Assembly (NCBI RefSeq): GCF_014467015.1
Contig: NZ_CP058559.1
Location: 3,038,001 to 3,102,000 of the forward strand
Source: Alkalicella caledoniensis
Lineage (GTDB): Bacteria; Bacillota; Proteinivoracia; Proteinivoracales; Proteinivoracaceae
Direction: 5' to 3'
DNA length: 64,000 bases
The notes beneath the pieces are model-generated. The model worked only from the letters and a program-made list of their open reading frames with translations. It did no database searches and had not been told where the DNA came from. This document shows positions 52,729 through 61,338 of this stretch, in pieces. Both the position numbers and the translations under genes were made by a program. Each line of letters begins with the position of its first letter. Positions within the stretch are counted from its first letter, which is position 1.

Positions 52729-53280
52729 ATGAAAAGAAAAGTAATATACGGCCTGCTAATTGTCGCTGTACTGGCATTGAGCTTATACAGTGGATATGTG
52801 GGGAGCCTAGAAAAAGCAATGGATAGAGCAGAGATTAACTATAATCAGATTGTTCATACTGTGGGTACGGAAAATGGCACTGTAGTCTTTTACCACTGGC
52901 ATGATTCGTTGGGAGTAGGATTGATAGATAAATCCCTCTTTGGATACAAGTGGATTTCAGGGGGAGGAGTTGAATATGACTCTTCTGGTGATATGTCCCC
53001 CGGATTTATTAATTTGGGAAAGAGTTTGGAAAAGGGACAGGAGAGATTTATAGTCCCCGTTGCTAAAGATTTTATTTCAAACAAAGATATAGACAAAGTG
53101 CAGTTAATAATCAATGATGATCAAATAATTGAGCCCACTATTGTTTCTACAGATAAAATAAAATTTTGGTACGCTATATTAGATGAACCAGGAGGAAGAG
53201 CTAGGGTTATCGGATATAATTCAGATAATGATATTGTTTTCGATACAAAGCCTGAGCTGGGAGAGAAGAGAATTTACTAG
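52729..53280 (+). CDS. Exported or membrane-anchored protein of unknown function
   Basis: 183 residues; ATG 52729 follows GGGGGTAAAGGG, while a longer frame from TTG 52705 precedes that SD. A basic start and a single hydrophobic segment (about 5-24, VIYGLLIVAVLALSLYSGYV) anchor or export a domain with no recognised motif. It includes NGTVVFYHWHDSLGVGLIDK and a C-terminal Gly/Asp-rich end. No family recognised. Confidence 0.6.
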   Translation: MKRKVIYGLLIVAVLALSLYSGYVGSLEKAMDRAEINYNQIVHTVGTENGTVVFYHWHDSLGVGLIDKSLFGYKWISGGGVEYDSSGDMSPGFINLGKSLEKGQERFIVPVAKDFISNKDIDKVQLIINDDQIIEPTIVSTDKIKFWYAILDEPGGRARVIGYNSDNDIVFDTKPELGEKRIY

Positions 53281-53298
53281 TTAATAAATTTCACCCAT

Positions 53299-53333
53299 TA
53301 CGTATACCCATCCCTTTAGGATGGGTATACGTA
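53299..53333. terminator. Long perfect hairpin after the exported protein
   Basis: TACGTATACCCATCC and GGATGGGTATACGTA form a perfect 15-bp stem with the loop CTTTA. There is no good T tail on either side, so termination is uncertain. Its core resembles the repeats at 51839 and 51941. Confidence 0.5.
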
Positions 53334-53369
53334 CTAAAAATTTAAAGTGGTCATAAAGGGGAGATAGCT

Positions 53370-53816
53370 GTGAAATTAGAGCAATTAGAATGTGAAAGAT
53401 TGCTATCTAAATGGCAAGGGATATTGAAGCTTCAAGACTGGGATATAAAAATTCTGATTGTTGACAGTGAGTGGAGAAAATCAGGGGATATAAAGATTGA
53501 TGAGTGCAATAGGAAGGCAATCCTAATGTTAAACGGCATAAACCCTAGGGTTGATAATGTTGAAGAGGTAATAATTCATGAGCTTATCCATGTGAAGCTA
53601 TGGAAAATGGATCAGATGATAGAAAGAATGATAAATACAGTTTACGGAGAGGACGAAAAAGATCCAAAAAGGGAATTAATTTATGAAGAATTTATGGTGG
53701 CATTAGAGTCAACCACCCAGGATGTAACTAAAGGTTATGTACAGTTAGGGGCAGAAAACAAAAACACAGGATTCGGTTATGTAGAGGAGAAAGTAAATGA
53801 GGAACTAGGGCGCTAG
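53370..53816 (+). CDS. Small zinc-metalloprotease-like protein with HExxH motif
   Basis: 148 residues from GTG 53370 with an AAAGGGGAG SD. The sequence VEEVIIHELIHVKLWKMDQM contains HELIH, the zincin metal-binding motif, preceded by a strand (KAILMLNGINPRV). A following Glu-rich helix (YEEFMVALEST) may supply the third ligand. No signal peptide. The size and layout recall small SprT-like or phage-encoded metallopeptidases, but the family is not firmly identified. Confidence 0.65.
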   Translation: MKLEQLECERLLSKWQGILKLQDWDIKILIVDSEWRKSGDIKIDECNRKAILMLNGINPRVDNVEEVIIHELIHVKLWKMDQMIERMINTVYGEDEKDPKRELIYEEFMVALESTTQDVTKGYVQLGAENKNTGFGYVEEKVNEELGR

Positions 53817-53828
53817 GAGGCCATATAC

Positions 53829-54401
53829 ATGAATTTAAAGAAGCAATTACGTAAAGAAGTTCTTGAATGTCGGGAAGCTATTTCTTATGAAATAATCCAA
53901 GACAATAGCAGCAAGATACACAACAAGCTTAAAGCTTTGAATCAGTACCAAGAGGCACAGTGCATTATGCTATATTTATCATTTAAAAATGAAGTGAGAA
54001 CCCAGGAAATCATAACTGAACTTTTCAGCAAAGACAAACGTGTGTTTATACCTGTTACGGTACATAAAACTAAAGAGTTAATAGTATCTGAACTGCTGGA
54101 TTTGGAAAATGACTTAGAGATTGGGAATTTTGGAGTACTAGAACCGAAAAAAGAAGCTCTTAGGCCTGTTTCCCCGGAAATAATCGATCTGGTTTTAGTT
54201 CCAGGAGTTGCTTTTGACCAAAGGGGCTATCGCATAGGATATGGTGCAGGTTACTATGACCGTTTTCTTCCAAAATTAAAAGAGGGTACACCAACAATAG
54301 CCCTTGCCCATGAAGTTCAAATGATAGAGCATGTGCCCAATGAAGATTTTGACATACCTGTACAATATATACTTACCCATGACAGGATTTTAAGGATTTA
54401 G
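53829..54401 (+). CDS. 5-formyltetrahydrofolate cyclo-ligase
   Basis: 190 residues from ATG 53829, with the SD GGAGG just after the upstream stop codon. It begins KKQLRKEVLECREAISYE and has the folate/ATP motifs LVLVPGVAFDQRGYRIGYGA and GYYDRFLPKL, followed by ALAHEVQMIEHVPNEDFDIP. It converts 5-formyl-THF to 5,10-methenyl-THF in one-carbon metabolism. It is 12 bases behind the HExxH gene, so the two are likely co-transcribed. Confidence 0.95.
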   Translation: MNLKKQLRKEVLECREAISYEIIQDNSSKIHNKLKALNQYQEAQCIMLYLSFKNEVRTQEIITELFSKDKRVFIPVTVHKTKELIVSELLDLENDLEIGNFGVLEPKKEALRPVSPEIIDLVLVPGVAFDQRGYRIGYGAGYYDRFLPKLKEGTPTIALAHEVQMIEHVPNEDFDIPVQYILTHDRILRI

Positions 54402-54403
54402 AA

Positions 54404-54449
54404 AAAGTCACCCCCTAGTAGGTCTTACATACTAGGGGGTGACTTTTAA
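54404..54449. terminator. Strong terminator between convergent genes
   Basis: AAAAGTCACCCCCTAGTA and TACTAGGGGGTGACTTTT form a perfect 18-bp stem with a 9-base loop; T-rich arms serve both strands. Confidence 0.88.
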
Positions 54450-54546
54450 AATTTAACCTTGCAGTGCAATAATATGATTTTTGAAAAAGCGAAGTAAGTT
54501 GTTAATCTGTGTGTAATCAGTGGGTATATAATTGGTTTATTGCTAT

Positions 54547-56592
54547 TTAAATTTTGAATTTCTCTACTTGCCTGTTTAACTCTTCTGCTATTTTGGCTAG
54601 CTCTTCACTGGAATCAGATATTTCACTCATGGCTGCAGTTTGTTGTTCCACTGAAGCAGATGCTTCTTGACTACCAGCAGCATTTTCTTCAGAGATAGCA
54701 GATAAGTTCTGTATTAAGTTAATAATTTTTTCTTTTTGGGATGTCATATCATCACTGGAGCTATTTACCTTGTTTAGAAGGTCTTTCATTTCTTCTAGGG
54801 CCTCAGATATACCCATAAACTTATGGTTGGTCATGGCCGCACTATCCAGTTGGGACTCAACAATCTTTCCAACCTCTCCAATTGTTGTCACTGCACTGGA
54901 GGTTTTTTCTGTAAGGTCGTTTATTATGGAGCTTATTTCTTCTGTGAACTGATTTGACTGCTCAGCAAGCTTACGGATTTCATCTGCTACAACAGCGAAA
55001 CCTCTACCTGATTCCCCAGCCCTTGCTGCTTCTATTGCTGCATTTAAGGCCAATAGGTTTGTTTGATTGGCGATGTTTTTAATCATCTCACTGGCTGTGG
55101 CTATCTTACCAGCACTTTCATTTGTATTGATGATTACCTGCTGTACCTGGTGTGTTGAATCACTGCTTTTATCTGTTTTATCCAAAAGGTCTGTGAGTAG
55201 CTCAAAGCCTTCGTCTTTAAGTTGGTTAACTTTTTCTGTGGATATATTTAGGGCTTGTAGGTACTCGGTATTCTTAAGTACAGCATCCCCTAGATCAGTG
55301 GCCAACATGAAACCTTGTTCCGTATCCCTTGCTTGATCACTGGCACCACTGGCTATTTCTTCAATGGCCTTTGCAACCTCATCTGCTGCCTTTGCAGACT
55401 GCTGAGTTGTGGCTGTAAGCTCTTCGGAATATGCAGCTACAGTGTGGGCTTTTTCTAATACATTTTTGAGGATATCCCTTATTGATTGTTGCATTGTGCT
55501 AACAGACTGGGATATTTCTCCAAGCTCATCCTTTTTATTAAGAAGCTTATTAGGAACATCTTGTGTGAAATTACCAGATGCCATAAGGGTCATCTGATGT
55601 TTCAATTCTTTGATGGTCTTAATTGCGTAGTTTGAGGTTGAAAAGAGTGTTGCCCCTAGAAGAAGTGCTACAATAAGTCCAACTATTATTATTATTGATC
55701 TATTTCCAGAAATGGCAGCATCTACAGTTTCCATTGATAGTCCTATGTTAACTGCACCTATTTGCTCTCCATTGATTACTACTGGATATACTATATCAAA
55801 AGTATGTATTTTGTCATCACCAAAGTAATAATCTGAGGAGTAAGGTACACCATCTTTAATTGCAGCAATGGTACCTTCATCATCAGAGAGATCTCTGCCA
55901 ATGCGATCCTTTATACTATGTGCTGAAACAATATAGTCATTGTCAGTAAAAAGGGCGTATACAACCTCATCTTCCATAGCCAGCTGTTCAACTAACCTTT
56001 GAAAACTAAATTGCTCCGTTAAACTATTTATGAAGTCTGCATCTATACCAACTTGAACAAAAGTGCCATCTGGATTTCTTAATACCCCGTATTTAAAAAA
56101 GATACCTGTTGCAACATCTGCACGAATATCCTCCATCATTTCATTTTCATTACCCCTAAAGAATCCGTATAAGGGATGATCTTCATTTGGCTCCCAACCC
56201 ATATAATCTTCAATTGTGGTGTATATTGTTACACCTTCTGGGTTGTAATAATGAATTTGGTCAACACCTAAGTCTTTAGCCAATTGTGTTAGTCTTTGGT
56301 TACTTATATTAGACAAACTAGCTGTGGCCTTGGCTGCAGCTCTTACTTGATCTTCCACAGTGGAGTTAATTACATCTAAAGACCTGGAGTTGTCTTCTAA
56401 GCGGCTTATAAATTCTCTGAGAATAAAATTCCCATTGTTAGCCATTTCTTCAAAGAAACTTTCTTTTGTAGAATACGATGATACTACAGCTATACCTGCT
56501 AAAGCAACTACTACAACCATAAGCGGAATTACCAGTAATCTTACCTTGATAGAACGAAAATTAATCATGTGTTTAGATTTGAATGATTTCAA
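54547..56592 (-). CDS. Methyl-accepting chemotaxis protein with dCache-type sensor
   Basis: 681 residues from TTG 56592, chosen because GGGGAGG lies 8-9 bases before it; an upstream in-frame ATG at 56652 has no SD. A first helix (about 18-38) is followed by a long sensor (about 40-295) with [40 protein letters not shown] and a membrane-proximal half ([15 protein letters not shown]). A second helix (about 300-320) leads to HAMP and a signalling domain with [20 protein letters not shown] at the tip. The end reads [10 protein letters not shown], without a pentapeptide tether. The sensor resembles that of the receptor at 8224. Confidence 0.93.
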   Translation of the reverse strand: MKSFKSKHMINFRSIKVRLLVIPLMVVVVALAGIAVVSSYSTKESFFEEMANNGNFILREFISRLEDNSRSLDVINSTVEDQVRAAAKATASLSNISNQRLTQLAKDLGVDQIHYYNPEGVTIYTTIEDYMGWEPNEDHPLYGFFRGNENEMMEDIRADVATGIFFKYGVLRNPDGTFVQVGIDADFINSLTEQFSFQRLVEQLAMEDEVVYALFTDNDYIVSAHSIKDRIGRDLSDDEGTIAAIKDGVPYSSDYYFGDDKIHTFDIVYPVVINGEQIGAVNIGLSMETVDAAISGNRSIIIIVGLIVALLLGATLFSTSNYAIKTIKELKHQMTLMASGNFTQDVPNKLLNKKDELGEISQSVSTMQQSIRDILKNVLEKAHTVAAYSEELTATTQQSAKAADEVAKAIEEIASGASDQARDTEQGFMLATDLGDAVLKNTEYLQALNISTEKVNQLKDEGFELLTDLLDKTDKSSDSTHQVQQVIINTNESAGKIATASEMIKNIANQTNLLALNAAIEAARAGESGRGFAVVADEIRKLAEQSNQFTEEISSIINDLTEKTSSAVTTIGEVGKIVESQLDSAAMTNHKFMGISEALEEMKDLLNKVNSSSDDMTSQKEKIINLIQNLSAISEENAAGSQEASASVEQQTAAMSEISDSSEELAKIAEELNRQVEKFKI

Positions 56593-56673
56593 AAAAAATG
56601 CCTCCCCTTTTGTCAGAAATTTTGCAAACATTCTAGAACAATCATTCTTCATTGTAGAACATTACAAATCAAT

Positions 56674-56702
56674 ATATTACCATTTAAATCATAATTTTTC
56701 AA
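56674..56702 (-). promoter_or_regulatory. Promoter of the minus-strand chemoreceptor
   Basis: Read on the minus strand, TTGAAA (56702-56697) and TAATAT (56679-56674) are 17 bases apart, about 80 bases before the start codon. Confidence 0.65.
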
Positions 56703-56904
56703 TTGTTAGAAGATTAATTCTGTTGTAATTACTAAGGACTTTAGTCCCTGTGGATAGTAGCTGAGAAAAAATAGTATTCTTGATATAAGGATAGAAGGAA
56801 TAAAGGAGAATTATATAGAACTTAATATATAAGATTATCTCATAGTAGCAAATTAACTTGATATTCATATTGTATTAGTGGAAATAAATAAGGAGGTGTG
56901 TATC

Positions 56905-57102
56905 ATGGGATGTCCTAGGTGTGGCAGTGATAACATTCAGGTGGTTAATGAAGTTAAAACAGAAGGCTTCGGATTTGTTGAAGGTTGTTTAGGTTATTTG
57001 ATTTTAGGACCTTTTGGCCTGCTTTGTGGTCTTTGTGGCATGGGTGAATCAAAAAATAATATTTTAAGGGTATGTGCTAACTGTGGAGCAAAATTCAAGT
57101 AG
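56905..57102 (+). CDS. Small zinc-ribbon protein
   Basis: 65 residues; ATG 56905 follows AAGGAGGTG. The first CxxC (CPRCGSDNIQVV) and last CxxC (CANCGAKFK) make a zinc ribbon; the centre has a hydrophobic loop with LGPFGLLCGLCGMGE, possibly membrane-associated. No function assigned. The following DUF2085 gene overlaps it. Confidence 0.7.
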   Translation: MGCPRCGSDNIQVVNEVKTEGFGFVEGCLGYLILGPFGLLCGLCGMGESKNNILRVCANCGAKFK

Positions 57103-57439
57103 GTTATGGGAAATATCTATGGCATGGGGACAATTATTTGGGTGTCATCAACTGGCTAGTCGTAGCTTTTTTATAAAAGGGTTTCAGTTACCAGTTTGCG
57201 CAAGATGTACAGGGGTATTTTTCGGACAAGGTTTAGCAATACTATCTATAATTTTCCTAAGAGAATATTTATCCGCCATATGGTCTGTGGTTGCCATGGG
57301 AATTATGTTTTTAGATTGGTTCGTTCAAAAAATAGGTCTTCTTGAGTCTAATAATTCAAGACGCTTAGTTACCGGAGTGTTAGGGGGATATGGATTTTGG
57401 ACTATTTTGGTGATAATGTTATTTAAAATACTTCGCTAG
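57074..57439 (+). CDS. DUF2085 family membrane protein
   Basis: Up to 121 residues; the start is unclear (GTG 57074, GTG 57083 or ATG 57119). The family core is strong: FGCHQLASRSFFIKGFQLPV, then CARCTGVFFGQGLAI, with three to four hydrophobic segments. The CxxC in CARCTG and the CH pair are the conserved DUF2085 residues. Function unknown. It overlaps the zinc-ribbon gene by 29 bases, suggesting coupled expression. Confidence 0.75.
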   Translation: MLTVEQNSSRLWEISMAWGQLFGCHQLASRSFFIKGFQLPVCARCTGVFFGQGLAILSIIFLREYLSAIWSVVAMGIMFLDWFVQKIGLLESNNSRRLVTGVLGGYGFWTILVIMLFKILR

Positions 57440-57475
57440 TCAAATGCACAGTTTGACAGGAAAATCTAAATATAA

Positions 57476-57518
57476 AAACCCCAGGATTTCCCACTAAGGA
57501 AAAGATCCTGGGGTTTGA
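57476..57518. terminator. Hairpin terminator
   Basis: AAACCCCAGGAT and ATCCTGGGGTTT form a perfect 12-bp stem with a 17-base loop. The T tail is short. Confidence 0.6.
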
Positions 57519-57521
57519 ATT

Positions 57522-57745
57522 TAGCCACAAATCTATAGACTAAAGGCAAAAGCTTAGCCACAGATCTACATGATTTATTGGATCTCTAAAAGCTAAAAGC
57601 CAAATCAAAATATTAGCCACGGATTTACACTGATTTTCTCGGATTTTAAAGGCAAAAGTTCCTTAATTATAAGACCTTTTTAGCCACAGATCTACATGAT
57701 CTACTTGATCTCTAAAAGCTAAAAGCTAGAGGCTAAAAGTATTTC
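57522..57745 (+). repeat. Dispersed repeats with GCCACAGATCTACATGATC-type motifs
   Basis: Several related segments: AGCCACAAATCTATAGAC, AGCCACAGATCTACATGAT (twice), ATCTCTAAAAGCTAAAAGC (twice) and AGCCACGGATTTACACTGAT. Same family as 40196-40330 and 48881-48957. No gene. Confidence 0.7.
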
Positions 57746-57803
57746 CTTAGTTTGCTTTTAATAGTGTAGAGCTTTTTAGTGAAAAGTAGTGGTTAAAGCC
57801 TTT
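57745..57803 (+). repeat. Tail fragment of the 330-bp repeat
   Basis: It contains GCTTTTTAGTGAAAAGTAGT and GGTTAAAGC, the end block of every array unit at 48958-50936, next to the NCS2-type gene. Confidence 0.8.
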
Positions 57804-57808
57804 GATCT

Positions 57809-59308
57809 TTAGGCACCTATGTTTTTGCTTGTTTTAATTGATTTACTTGCTTGTAGGTGGAAGGAGTAAAACAGTGCTGCGATTACTAGATAACCAACTG
57901 CGAATTGGTAATCGTATAAAAGGGCTAAGTTTGGTGCATGCATGAATCCAGTTGCACTTAATACAGTTGCCACCAAAGCAGCAATTGTAGCTTTATGAAA
58001 TTGGTTATCGATGATAAAAACTAAAATTGTTCCCCAGATAAGTCCTGTGAACATTGCCCCTTGACCTAGAGGAACTATTCCTGAAGAAAGCTTTGATACA
58101 ACTTCCCCTGCAGATCCATTGAACCTTGTCATGATATAGTTTGCGAAGTAGGGGAACATGGCAAGGGTTACCGCTGGGAAGTGATTTTTATTAACAGAAG
58201 AAAATGCTTGGGAAACCATTGATATACCCACAAAAACTAATATTGGTGCTATAACAGGCACTGGAATAATTTTTGACATGGCTGCAATTATACCAAATGT
58301 AGAAGCCAGTAAGAAGACAATACCATTTAGTACAGAATAGCCGCGACCTGCACCCATCCATTTAGAACCTATTGAAGCGATATACACAGTTGTTGGGAAA
58401 ACACCACCAAAGATTGTACCAATAATTGTACCTAATCCATCGGCTATTTGCGCTTCTTGTACATCGTAGTCATCACCAGATGCTGCCATTGCTTCAACAT
58501 TGTTCATGGTTTCTACAAAGTTATAAATTGAGATTGGTAGCAAGATAGCTAGAAGTGTTATCATCTCCGTAAATAAGGACCTAATTCCCCATAGGAAGCC
58601 TAAGGAAGGTATTGGAGCATAAAAACTAACGGTATCCAGACCATCTTTAATTTGTGATAATTGAGCATCACCAAAAATATAAGCTAAGGAAGTACCAATT
58701 ATAATTGCAAATAACGATGCGGGAATCTTAAAGGGCATAGGCTTTTTAGCGATCAAACCAATAAGGATTATAGCTAATACAACCATACCTATGATAGGCA
58801 TTTCATAGGTATTAAACAATAGTTCTCCACCGATAAATGCGAAGGCCACACCAGCTAAAGCTCCCAACATGGCTGCTCTAGGGACGTGTTTTCTAACAAA
58901 ACGACCAATAACGCTACCTAGTATCTCAATGGCTCCACCTAGGAAACATGCAGCCATACCAATTTTCCATGCTAAATCTGGATCTCCTGTAAGGGCTAAT
59001 GCTGGGCTTAATACCCCAAATAAGTAAATAAACATTACAGGAGTACTGATGCCATAAGATAGGGCTGTAACATCACTGCGGTTTTCTTTTATGGCAAGTT
59101 TTTTTGCCATGTGGGCGTAATAGAAATTACCAAAAAGGACGGCTACTGCAGCACCAGGGATTACTCTACCAAATACGATATCATTTGGGAAACCCATGGA
59201 AATCATCGTTAAAGCGATAAGTACAAAATTTGCTAAATTATTTTGAAAAAGTGCAAAAAAACCATCAAAATCCTCTCTTTTAAATAATGGGTAAGCTTGC
59301 TGTTTCAT
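57809..59308 (-). CDS. NCS2-type nucleobase permease
   Basis: 499 residues. ATG 59308 is well placed behind AGAGGA on the minus strand; ATG 59317 would be too close to it. About twelve to fourteen membrane helices, with an NCS2-like FPNDIVFGRVIPGAAVAVLF, KIGMAACFLGGAIEILGSVI, PISIYNFVETMNNVEAMAAS and TIFGGVFPTTVYIASIGSKW. The sequence is divergent within NCS2/AzgA-like permeases. The guanine-class riboswitch directly upstream supports purine uptake, most likely guanine, hypoxanthine or xanthine. Confidence 0.85.
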   Translation of the reverse strand: MKQQAYPLFKREDFDGFFALFQNNLANFVLIALTMISMGFPNDIVFGRVIPGAAVAVLFGNFYYAHMAKKLAIKENRSDVTALSYGISTPVMFIYLFGVLSPALALTGDPDLAWKIGMAACFLGGAIEILGSVIGRFVRKHVPRAAMLGALAGVAFAFIGGELLFNTYEMPIIGMVVLAIILIGLIAKKPMPFKIPASLFAIIIGTSLAYIFGDAQLSQIKDGLDTVSFYAPIPSLGFLWGIRSLFTEMITLLAILLPISIYNFVETMNNVEAMAASGDDYDVQEAQIADGLGTIIGTIFGGVFPTTVYIASIGSKWMGAGRGYSVLNGIVFLLASTFGIIAAMSKIIPVPVIAPILVFVGISMVSQAFSSVNKNHFPAVTLAMFPYFANYIMTRFNGSAGEVVSKLSSGIVPLGQGAMFTGLIWGTILVFIIDNQFHKATIAALVATVLSATGFMHAPNLALLYDYQFAVGYLVIAALFYSFHLQASKSIKTSKNIGA

Positions 59309-59445
59309 CAAAATCATCCTCTCAGTTTTTTTTAGTAATAATTATTGGTACAGAGACTGACTTTACCCTAGATGCAGGGTCTTTCTTTTTTTAGCGAATA
59401 GCGAACTGCGAACTGCAATCTGCGTTTACCAGAAAAGACAAAAAA

Positions 59446-59470
59446 AACCTCGTATTATCTACGAGGTTTA
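59446..59470 (-). terminator. Terminator hairpin downstream of the purine aptamer
   Basis: On the minus strand AACCTCGTA and TACGAGGTT pair and are followed by a run of T; it lies between the aptamer and the permease gene, so it is the probable expression platform. Hairpins at 59473-59528 may form the alternative structure. Confidence 0.8.
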
Positions 59471-59533
59471 AAATAGCTAACTGAATATATGAATAAACAG
59501 ACTTACTTGTTTTTAAGTAAGTTAGCTAATAAA

Positions 59534-59603
59534 ACCCGTAGTCAGACCATTTACGGCAGTCTGGTAGAAACTTATGGACCGTATCTCCAAAATTATACGA
59601 GTG
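59534..59603 (-). promoter_or_regulatory. Purine riboswitch aptamer, guanine class
   Basis: Read on the minus strand, the three-way junction is clear. P1 arms are ACTCGTA and TACGGGT. The P2 loop carries GGAGATACGGTCC. The junction reads TTTCTACC, P3 is CAGACTGCCGTAAATGGTCTG-like with the conserved CCGTAAA loop, and the closing J3/1 segment is ACTA. The discriminating base is C, as in guanine-sensing xpt-type aptamers, not the U of adenine sensors. Confidence 0.92.
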
Positions 59604-59768
59604 TAACTTATTCAATTTTGATAAATCATATTCTATTACAATACATAGAATAAATCAAGGGTTATTTAACTTTTCCATATTATTCTTAAAATTAGGAGGA
59701 ATTTCAGCTATATAAGGAGAAAAGTATTTAGGTACAAACGGATGTTTTGGAAGACAAAGGAGGTTTAT

Positions 59769-60686
59769 ATGGAAGATTTGTTTTTCTTAAGGGATATACC
59801 TGAATTTGATAATTGGGTAGTAATCAAGTATATTGACAAAGGCTGGTCTGAGGATAAGAAATTTTACATAAAAGACAAGTCAAACAATGAATTCTTGTTG
59901 CGTTTATCTGAGTTTGAAGCATTTGAGCATAAGAGAGCAGATTTTGAGAGGTTATTAGAAGTCTCTAAAATGGGGTTTGATATGTCTATGCCATTAAGAT
60001 TTGGTGTTTGCGGGGATGGGAGAAAAGCTTATATGTTATTGACTTGGGTAAAAGGAGAGGATGCTATAGAGGTTTTACCTAGATTAGATGAAAATCTACA
60101 GTACAAACTTGGGCTGCAAGGGGGAAAGATACTTAAAAAAATACATTCTATAAGTGCACCCAGTGGGCTGGAGTCTTGGGAAATTACCCATAAAAGAAAA
60201 ATTGATAGGGTGATTACGAAATATCTTAATTGTGGAGTGAAAATTCAAAACCACGACGCCATCATCAATTACATTAGAGAGAACGAGGACTATATAAAGG
60301 ATAGACCCCTTGTACTTCAACATGGCGACTTTCATGTTGGCAATATGCTAATCACTTCAGAAGGACATTTAGGGATCATAGATTTTAATAGGTCAGGATA
60401 TGGAGATCCTTGGGATGAATATGATAGATATATGTTCACATGGGATGTGAGTGAAGCATTCGCCAACGGACAATTACATGGATATTTTAATTATAGTGTT
60501 CCCGATGAGTTTTTTAGGGTTTTATGTTTATATAATGCAAGAAATATACTGGCCAGCATACCTTGGTCCATTCCATTTGGAAGAAAGGACTTGGACAATA
60601 TGCTAGTATATGCAGAAAAAGTTAGTAAGAGCTATAAAGGATTTACAACACATATTCCTACTTGGTATAAAAAGGCAAATACATAG
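59769..60686 (+). CDS. Aminoglycoside phosphotransferase (APH) family kinase
   Basis: 305 residues. ATG 59769 has AAAGGAGG before it; the longer frame from 59742 overlaps that SD. Kinase features: KFYIKDKSNNEFLLRLS as the Lys-bearing strand, LLTWVKGEDA as hinge, LQHGDFHVGNML as the catalytic HGDxxxxN loop, and GIIDFNRSGYGDPWDEYDR as the metal-binding segment. APH-like kinases phosphorylate antibiotics or metabolites such as choline, homoserine or fructosamine; the actual substrate is unknown. It is followed 13 bases later by a small membrane protein gene. Confidence 0.9.
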   Translation: MEDLFFLRDIPEFDNWVVIKYIDKGWSEDKKFYIKDKSNNEFLLRLSEFEAFEHKRADFERLLEVSKMGFDMSMPLRFGVCGDGRKAYMLLTWVKGEDAIEVLPRLDENLQYKLGLQGGKILKKIHSISAPSGLESWEITHKRKIDRVITKYLNCGVKIQNHDAIINYIRENEDYIKDRPLVLQHGDFHVGNMLITSEGHLGIIDFNRSGYGDPWDEYDRYMFTWDVSEAFANGQLHGYFNYSVPDEFFRVLCLYNARNILASIPWSIPFGRKDLDNMLVYAEKVSKSYKGFTTHIPTWYKKANT

Positions 60687-60699
60687 GGGGGCGGAAATT

Positions 60700-60846
60700 A
60701 TGGAAACTATGGAATGGATAGTAAGAGTTATTATAGTCATGTTTGTTCTTATTGTATTTTTAAGAATCTACATGAATTGGGCAGCTGGATTTGGCCAAGG
60801 GCTAAGGGAGTTTTTTGGTGAATTCATTAGGAAAATTAAGGGATAA
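60700..60846 (+). CDS. Small membrane protein
   Basis: 48 residues from ATG 60700 behind AGGGGGGCGG. One hydrophobic helix (about 5-25) precedes an amphipathic tail (GQGLREFFGEFIRKIKG). The SD is strong and the spacing to the kinase gene short, so it is probably real. No family recognised. Confidence 0.6.
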   Translation: METMEWIVRVIIVMFVLIVFLRIYMNWAAGFGQGLREFFGEFIRKIKG

Positions 60847-60850
60847 GGAA

Positions 60851-60874
60851 ATAGCATCTGCATTTGCAGGTGCT
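60851..60874 (+). repeat. 24-base direct repeat, left copy
   Basis: It starts ATAGCATCTGCA and ends GCAGGTGCT and is itself hairpin-forming. The identical right copy is at 61148-61171. Together with flanking bases it was probably the terminator behind the small membrane protein gene before insertion. Confidence 0.9.
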
Positions 60875-61147
60875 TTCAGAATGATGAAAAGTCATTTTTT
60901 AGGAATGTCGCATATTAAACGCTGTACAAAATTCTCCGTCGAGACTTAAGGCTTCTATCTAAACTCCAGAAGGGTACCGCTCCAATTCACCGTCCATGGT
61001 AAGTGGAGCTCTCGAAACGTCCTGTTTCTCGCCCCTTCTTCCGTTTATCTATTCAGCTCTTAAGTCTATCTCCTCGAATTAATTGTACTGCTTTTTAATA
61101 TACACATCTAGGGTCAATGACTTTGTCTTAGGTTTGTCTACAAGCTG
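60875..61147. mobile_element. 273-bp non-coding structured element between 24-base direct repeats
   Basis: No protein-coding frame is convincing. Subterminal inverted repeats AAAGTCATT (60888-60896) and AATGACTTT (61116-61124) bracket a folded core: AGACTTAAG (60942-60950) pairs with CTTAAGTCT (61059-61067). Inside are hairpins GCTCCA/TGGAGC (60979-61009) and GAAAC/GTTTC (61014-61028). It could be a small non-autonomous mobile element with an RNA-like core. The family was not recognised; the structure is visible, but mobility is inferred from the duplicated flanks. Confidence 0.45.
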
Positions 61148-61171
61148 ATAGCATCTGCATTTGCAGGTGCT
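61148..61171 (+). repeat. 24-base direct repeat, right copy
   Basis: Identical to 60851-60874. With the next bases it forms a complete terminator-like hairpin (ATAGCATCTGCA / TGCAGGTGCTAT) with a TTCCTTA tail. Confidence 0.9.
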
Positions 61172-61338
61172 ATTTCCTTATATAAAGGTGCTTCAGACTA
61201 TTGTTTCTATGTATTTACAAGGTCATGAAGTATTATTTTATTGCATTTTTTGCAGGAAAGCAAGAACCACTTATAGAAATTAAATGTAACAGTATTGAAC
61301 AAAATAAACATAATAAATCAAAGGTGGATTTGATATAT

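Noticed and set aside
60970-61000. T-box-like GGTACCGC in the 273-bp element
   Set aside because: The conserved T-box context (AGGGTGG before, antiterminator and stem I) is absent.
61201-61338. N-terminal extension of RecD2
   Set aside because: No SD before it, no family similarity; ATG 61339 begins at the conserved RecD2 N terminus.
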